Below, piece after piece: positions 60,441 through 64,000 of a stretch of 64,000 nt of DNA (its first letter is position 1; each line of letters starts with the position of its first letter). Location of the stretch: assembly GCF_000235605.1 (NCBI RefSeq), contig NC_016584.1, positions 5,085,151 through 5,149,150 of the forward strand, in the 5' to 3' direction. The DNA comes from Desulfosporosinus orientis DSM 765 (GTDB lineage Bacteria > Bacillota > Desulfitobacteriia > Desulfitobacteriales > Desulfitobacteriaceae). The translations under genes were made by a program, and so were the position numbers. The notes below the pieces were generated by a model. That model did no database searches and had not been told where the DNA came from. It was given only the letters and a program-made list of their open reading frames with translations.

Positions 60441-60657
60441 ACTCTTTGTTGATAATGATCTTACTTGGCTTTGGCATTTAAGAAAACCGATGAGTTAAAA
60501 AAGAAGCACAAGGTTGAAATCGAGTAAGATTTTATTAGAAAAAAGGCACTGAGCACTAGATTATGTAAATAAGTAAAGCATCTCAGTCGGATAAAGGAGA
60601 TGTTTTACTTATTATATATCAGGCTGATCTATATACAGCACTTACCAGCAAAATTAT

Positions 60658-61086
60658 TTACAGTCTCACAGCCACAGCAATTTCTATATCTTCAGCAAGC
60701 ACAGTTTTTGTATCTGTATGATATAATTGGAGCGTAAATATATAAGTGCCTGGTTTTTTAAAGGTAAGAAAAACAGGAATAGCTGTATTTACTAATACAT
60801 TATCCATTCGTGTATAACCACCGGTAAAATCAACAGATACTATATTACCTTCCTCATCAATGGTCTCTGCAATAACATCATTGGCTTGATCTGGATCAGC
60901 CATAATAACTTGGTAAGATAAATTTAAACCCATCCCTTCAGCGGTTGCATTCGCTATATTCTTAAGACTAGTAACGGCTCGTTGACCTACTGCTACGTAT
61001 GATGACACTCCAGCATCAATAGCCCAAAGTTGTTGAACTTGTTGAACTTGTTGGTGAGATTGTTGTTGATCTTCAGGATTAGACAT
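60658..61086 (-). CDS. Uncharacterised 142-residue protein
   Basis: From the ATG at 61086 (GGAAGG 7 nt upstream). A Gln/His-rich N-terminus (QQQSHQQVQQVQQLW), a helix with SLKNIANATAEGMG, then beta strands (LNLSYQVIMADPDQAND; GTYIFTLQLYHTDTKTVLAED, abridged; IEIAVAVRL end). It looks like a beta-sandwich of the immunoglobulin or C2 sort, without signal peptide. The family is not known to me. It stands alone among remnants. Confidence 0.6.
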   Translation of the reverse strand: MSNPEDQQQSHQQVQQVQQLWAIDAGVSSYVAVGQRAVTSLKNIANATAEGMGLNLSYQVIMADPDQANDVIAETIDEEGNIVSVDFTGGYTRMDNVLVNTAIPVFLTFKKPGTYIFTLQLYHTDTKTVLAEDIEIAVAVRL

Positions 61087-61365
61087 CAAAAATCCTTCCT
61101 TCTATGAAATTATTCTGCTATATTCTATGGAATTTATTTAATTATGTTACTAACAAAGTAATGCGAAAATTGTTTTGGCAAAGAATCGTATCTCCAAAGT
61201 GCTGGCAACCGATGAGTGTGTCAATACGCTCGCTCTCAGTAAACTCAACATATTGTTTCCGTGAGTGTCCCATCAGGTATAATGAGCTATCCGATGGGGA
61301 ATTCAAAAAGCTTATACGGAAACAGTATAACTACATCAAAAAAATTGCCAGAGAAGGATTTTTTA

Positions 61366-61399
61366 AAAACAGCTCCACTTCAAACAGTGGGGCTGTTTT
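61366..61399. terminator. Bidirectional-looking hairpin
   Basis: A 14-bp stem (AAAACAGCTCCACT with AGTGGGGCTGTTTT, one G-T pair) and 6-base loop, with T runs on both strands, the better one on the minus strand. Confidence 0.7.
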
Positions 61400-61502
61400 A
61401 TCCCACCCGGTATGTGTTCCACCGCTTACTTAAGTACTTAACTTTTGTTGAAAATTAAATCTAATTAGTAGACTCACTAAAAAATAACGAGCAACAAAAA
61501 CA

Positions 61503-61700
61503 GGGTACTGCCTCTTAAAATTTCTTAAAGGCAATACCCTTGATTTATTTTATATAGAATCAATCGAAACCTTAAAATATGAGACTACTCTAACTTCAGC
61601 CAACCTTTTTTAGCCTTATTTCGATTGGTCTTTATTGATAATAACGGCCTGGGCAGCAGCAATCAAAAAGGGCCTATCTCATTTTTAAGTAATATGGAAC
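61503..61700 (-). repeat. Remnant copy B: C-terminal coding scrap plus terminator
   Basis: Minus strand: AGTGTTCC, then after the same distance as copy A codons for IAAAQAVIINK, a stop, and about 80 bases later a hairpin (GGGTATTGCC with GGCAGTACCC, 61503-61539) followed by TGTTTTTG. A TGA 18 bases upstream of the scrap shows that it is not part of an open gene. Confidence 0.5.
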
Positions 61701-61769
61701 ACTTGTGAGTGTACTTTGCAAAAGCCAGAAGGACTTAACAAAAAAAGCCAAATAGCCAAGGCACACAAA

Positions 61770-61808
61770 AATAACGCGATAACTTCTAGAGAAAGCTACC
61801 TCGTTATT
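61770..61808 (-). terminator. Terminator of the second sulfonate/nitrate-type ABC operon
   Basis: An AATAACG/CGTTATT outer stem with inner pairing (CTTTCTC against AGAAG), followed by TTTTTG on the minus strand. Confidence 0.65.
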
Positions 61809-61885
61809 ATTCAGGTATAAATTGTTTCAAATTGTGTTAGGGAACGACCCCGAAGGGCCAAAGGGAAGACCTTATTGCTTTTTGG

Positions 61886-62662
61886 CTACTTAAGAGCTTT
61901 CAAAGTCTCTTCACGGATAAGATCGAGTAACCGTGTTTTAAGGCTTAAGAACTCTGAACTGCTCTTAATATTGTAATCGCGAGGTCTAGGAAGATTTACA
62001 GGAATATTCTCTTTTAAGCGTCCTGGCCTAGCCGTCATGACATAAACGGAGTCCGCCAAAAAGATAGACTCTTCCACATCATGCGTGATAAATAGAATTG
62101 TCTTCTTGGACTCTTCCCATACTTTGAGCAGGATCTCCTGCATAATGCTCCGAGTTTGTGCATCCAAGGCACCAAACGGTTCATCCATTAAGAGTATTTC
62201 AGGATCATTTGCCAGCGCCCGGGCAATCGCCACTCGCTGTTTCATCCCCCCGGATAATTGGATCGGGTAGTGTTTCTCAAACCCACTTAACCCAATAAGC
62301 TCAAGATAATGTTGTGCCGCTTCTTTACACTGTTTGCGCGAAGTTCCCTTGAGTTTCAAGCCAAAAGCAATATTATCTTCCACGGTTAACCAAGGATAAA
62401 GGGTATAGGACTGGAAGACCATACCTCGATCAGAGCCAGGGCCTTTAACCTCATGCCCATCAAGGTAGACCTTTCCCGAGCTTGGTTCTTCTAGTCCCGC
62501 CACAATCCTTAAGATAGTGGATTTTCCACACCCTGAAGGACCGAGGATCGTGATAAACTCTCCTTCTTTCACCTTAAAAGACGTACGATCGAGTGCGACC
62601 ATCTCGCCTCCCTTGGTCGAAAATACCTTGCCCACTTGGTCAATGACAAGTTTATGATCCAC
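61886..62662 (-). CDS. ABC importer ATPase, SsuB/TauB type (second system)
   Basis: 258 residues. Walker A GPSGCGKST (about 41-49), signature LSGGMKQRVAIARAL, Walker B LLMDEPFGALDAQTR, H-loop ITHDVEES. Very typical of the nitrate/sulfonate/taurine group and more canonical than the first system's ATPase. The permease gene ends at the base before its start. Last gene of its operon. Confidence 0.9.
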   Translation of the reverse strand: MDHKLVIDQVGKVFSTKGGEMVALDRTSFKVKEGEFITILGPSGCGKSTILRIVAGLEEPSSGKVYLDGHEVKGPGSDRGMVFQSYTLYPWLTVEDNIAFGLKLKGTSRKQCKEAAQHYLELIGLSGFEKHYPIQLSGGMKQRVAIARALANDPEILLMDEPFGALDAQTRSIMQEILLKVWEESKKTILFITHDVEESIFLADSVYVMTARPGRLKENIPVNLPRPRDYNIKSSSEFLSLKTRLLDLIREETLKALK

Positions 62663-63460
62663 TTATACTCCCTCCTTTCTCATCCAAGAGAATGAAGCAC
62701 TATAGATGAACTTAAAGATAATGTCAGTCACTAGACCTAGCAAGCCAATAATTATGATTCCCACAAAAATCTTATCCGGTCTTAGGAATCTGGAGGACTG
62801 CATGATCATATACCCTAAGCCACTCGATGCCCCAACAATCTCTGCTACAACTAAATACGTCCAAGCCCAACCAAAGGTGATCCTTAAAGTATCAACAATA
62901 CCGGGGAGGGATGATGGAAGAATCACTTTGCTAAAGATCTGCGCTTTACTTGCTCCCAGGGTATAAGAAACATCGATTAATTCATTTTGAACATTCTTGG
63001 TCACATCCATAACCATCAGCGTTAATTGAAAGAAGGTCCCAAAGAAAATGACGCTCATTTTTTCCCCTTCATCTAAACCAATCCACAAAATAAACAGAGG
63101 AATGAAGGCAGAAGCCGGCATATAACGAATAAAACCCATTATCGGCTCAAAAAATCCTTCCATAATTCGCAGTGTTCCCATAAGAATTCCTAACGGCACA
63201 CCGATGACGGCAGCCAACAAAAAGCCCAAACCAACCCTTGTAAAACTGATTCCAATATCCTTTAGGATATCCCCTTGAGAAAAAAGATCAATAGCTGTGT
63301 TAATGACCTTACCAGGACTCGGAAGGAAGAGCGGATTCACAATGCCAGAATAACTAAGAAGCGACCAGGTTAAAAGAAATAATATGAAGGCCAAAAGCCC
63401 CGCCGATGAATATAACCCTTTAGAAATTTCCTTTTTCGGAGCGAAAATATTTTTCCACAT
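62663..63460 (-). CDS. ABC importer permease, SsuC/TauC type (second system)
   Basis: 265 residues from the ATG at 63460 (GGGG 7 nt upstream); the frame extends further but without a site. Six membrane segments; the EAA loop reads DVSYTLGASKAQIFSKVILPSSLPGIVDTLRI (abridged). FGWAWTYLVVAEIVGASSGLGYMI (abridged) is characteristic. It works with the ATPase that abuts it and the binding protein ahead of it. Confidence 0.9.
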   Translation of the reverse strand: MWKNIFAPKKEISKGLYSSAGLLAFILFLLTWSLLSYSGIVNPLFLPSPGKVINTAIDLFSQGDILKDIGISFTRVGLGFLLAAVIGVPLGILMGTLRIMEGFFEPIMGFIRYMPASAFIPLFILWIGLDEGEKMSVIFFGTFFQLTLMVMDVTKNVQNELIDVSYTLGASKAQIFSKVILPSSLPGIVDTLRITFGWAWTYLVVAEIVGASSGLGYMIMQSSRFLRPDKIFVGIIIIGLLGLVTDIIFKFIYSASFSWMRKEGV

Positions 63461-63531
63461 CACGACTCCCCCTTTCAATTTATTAATAACACTAAATAAG
63501 GAGGCCCTTGCGGGCACTCCTTATTTCATTC

Positions 63532-64000
63532 CTATAGTCCTTCAACAAACTTGGGATTGACAATGCTTTCCGGAGTAATGGCCTTATCGATTACCTTTTG
63601 TTCCAAGTAGAAGTTTATATCGTTCTTTGTAAACTCATAAACTGAACCCGGGTTTGCACTTGTTCCAAATAATTTCTTGTTGTCATCTTTGTTAAAGAAC
63701 TTGAGACCAGGAACTGTCGAGGTAAACTCTTTCACATCAATTTTTAAGCCTTTAGCCATAATTTGATCCGATTCATCCTTATTAGCTTTCCAATAGTCCA
63801 TGGCGTCTGCCAAGGCAGCAACAAAGGCTTTTACATCATCCGGGCGTTTTTCAATTACTTCATTTCTAAAGCTAATACTGTCCATGATAATTCCCGAAAG
63901 CTCCTTAGTCGAAACTAACACTTTACCGTTGGCGCTTGCTCCTTTAGAAAGCCAAGGTTCCCAAGTTACCGCTGCATCGACTTTACCAGCAATAAAAGCA
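63532..64000 (-). CDS. Substrate-binding protein, SsuA/TauA type (second system, cut by window end)
   Basis: C-terminal 155 residues visible; the frame runs off the window edge. AFIAGKVDAAVTWEPWLSKGA (abridged) is the hinge and second-lobe motif of SsuA/TauA/NMT1 proteins, followed by LSGIIMDSISFRNEVIEKRP (abridged). The beginning, with any lipoprotein signal, lies outside. It precedes the permease by 71 bases. Substrate not determinable here. Confidence 0.88.
   Translation of the reverse strand, partial: AFIAGKVDAAVTWEPWLSKGASANGKVLVSTKELSGIIMDSISFRNEVIEKRPDDVKAFVAALADAMDYWKANKDESDQIMAKGLKIDVKEFTSTVPGLKFFNKDDNKKLFGTSANPGSVYEFTKNDINFYLEQKVIDKAITPESIVNPKFVEGL

Larger units (their letters stand above)
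61087..61885. other. Gene-poor stretch with hairpins and remnants
   Basis: About 800 bases without a gene I can support. A plus-strand frame (61104-61433) has no ribosome site and no family likeness; it ends in a hairpin. Further on lie remnant copy B and the terminator of the second ABC operon. Confidence 0.5.

Noticed and set aside
61104-61433. Plus-strand frame of 109 codons, possibly a transposase or integrase remnant
   Set aside because: A Lys/Arg-rich helix is suggestive, but there is no ribosome site, no catalytic motif and no terminal repeats.

Overview
This window reads as a chromosome segment of a motile, anaerobic, low-GC Gram-positive bacterium of the Clostridia. A Desulfosporosinus/Desulfitobacterium-type organism is my best guess. 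The grounds are sigma-28 promoters of Bacillus/Clostridium type, a FliW-CsrA pair, the Firmicutes order dgt-dnaG-rpoD-trmK-nif3, a class A RNase P RNA, an exported [FeFe]-hydrogenase and a double-cubane-cluster type reductase. The genus is inferred from gene content, not proven.

Layout. 1-29.5 kb is a motility island. On the minus strand, read from the right: flgM-flgN-flgK-flgL-yviE-fliW-csrA, then flagellin, then a glycosylation block (Maf-type transferase, pseB, an unknown helical protein, an SpsF-type cytidylyltransferase, pseI, pseH, pseG, pseC, an extra NAD-dependent epimerase). These are followed by flaG-fliD-fliS-fliT-flaG and by cheA-cheW-cheB-flgC-fliE-fliF (fliF is cut by the window edge). 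motA-motB, yaaR and cheR lie on the plus strand, interrupted by an opposed Tat-type M28 peptidase gene. I can point to sigma-28 promoters for flagellin, flaG-fliD, flgM and motAB, and to a CsrA-type binding hairpin in the flagellin leader. No flgB lies in front of flgC.

29.5-43.5 kb is housekeeping and accessory: a four-helix drug/metabolite-type membrane protein, a double-cubane reductase with its ATP-dependent activase, a divergent SCP2 protein, rnpB, nif3-trmK, three tRNA genes (Val, Met/Ile2, Asn), rpoD-dnaG, a GerMN lipoprotein, dgt, a bacteriohemerythrin and a secreted G1 glutamic peptidase.

43.8-64 kb is transport and energy: a Nup/BMP-type nucleoside ABC importer behind a promoter with an operator-like inverted repeat, a multi-cluster ferredoxin, and an operon for a predicted Tat-exported lipoprotein [FeFe]-hydrogenase with HybA-like and NrfD/HybB-like partners. 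Two sulfonate/nitrate-type ABC importers (the second cut by the window end) flank a BceAB-type ABC exporter, a degenerate MarR fragment and a gene-poor stretch holding a diverged duplicated remnant.

Most notable to me: the hybrid exported [FeFe]-hydrogenase module, the CsrA/FliW flagellin switch, the motAB/M28/yaaR-cheR arrangement that could be a noncontiguous operon, and two very long loopless perfect palindromes (38 and 44 bp) placed just after minus-strand genes.
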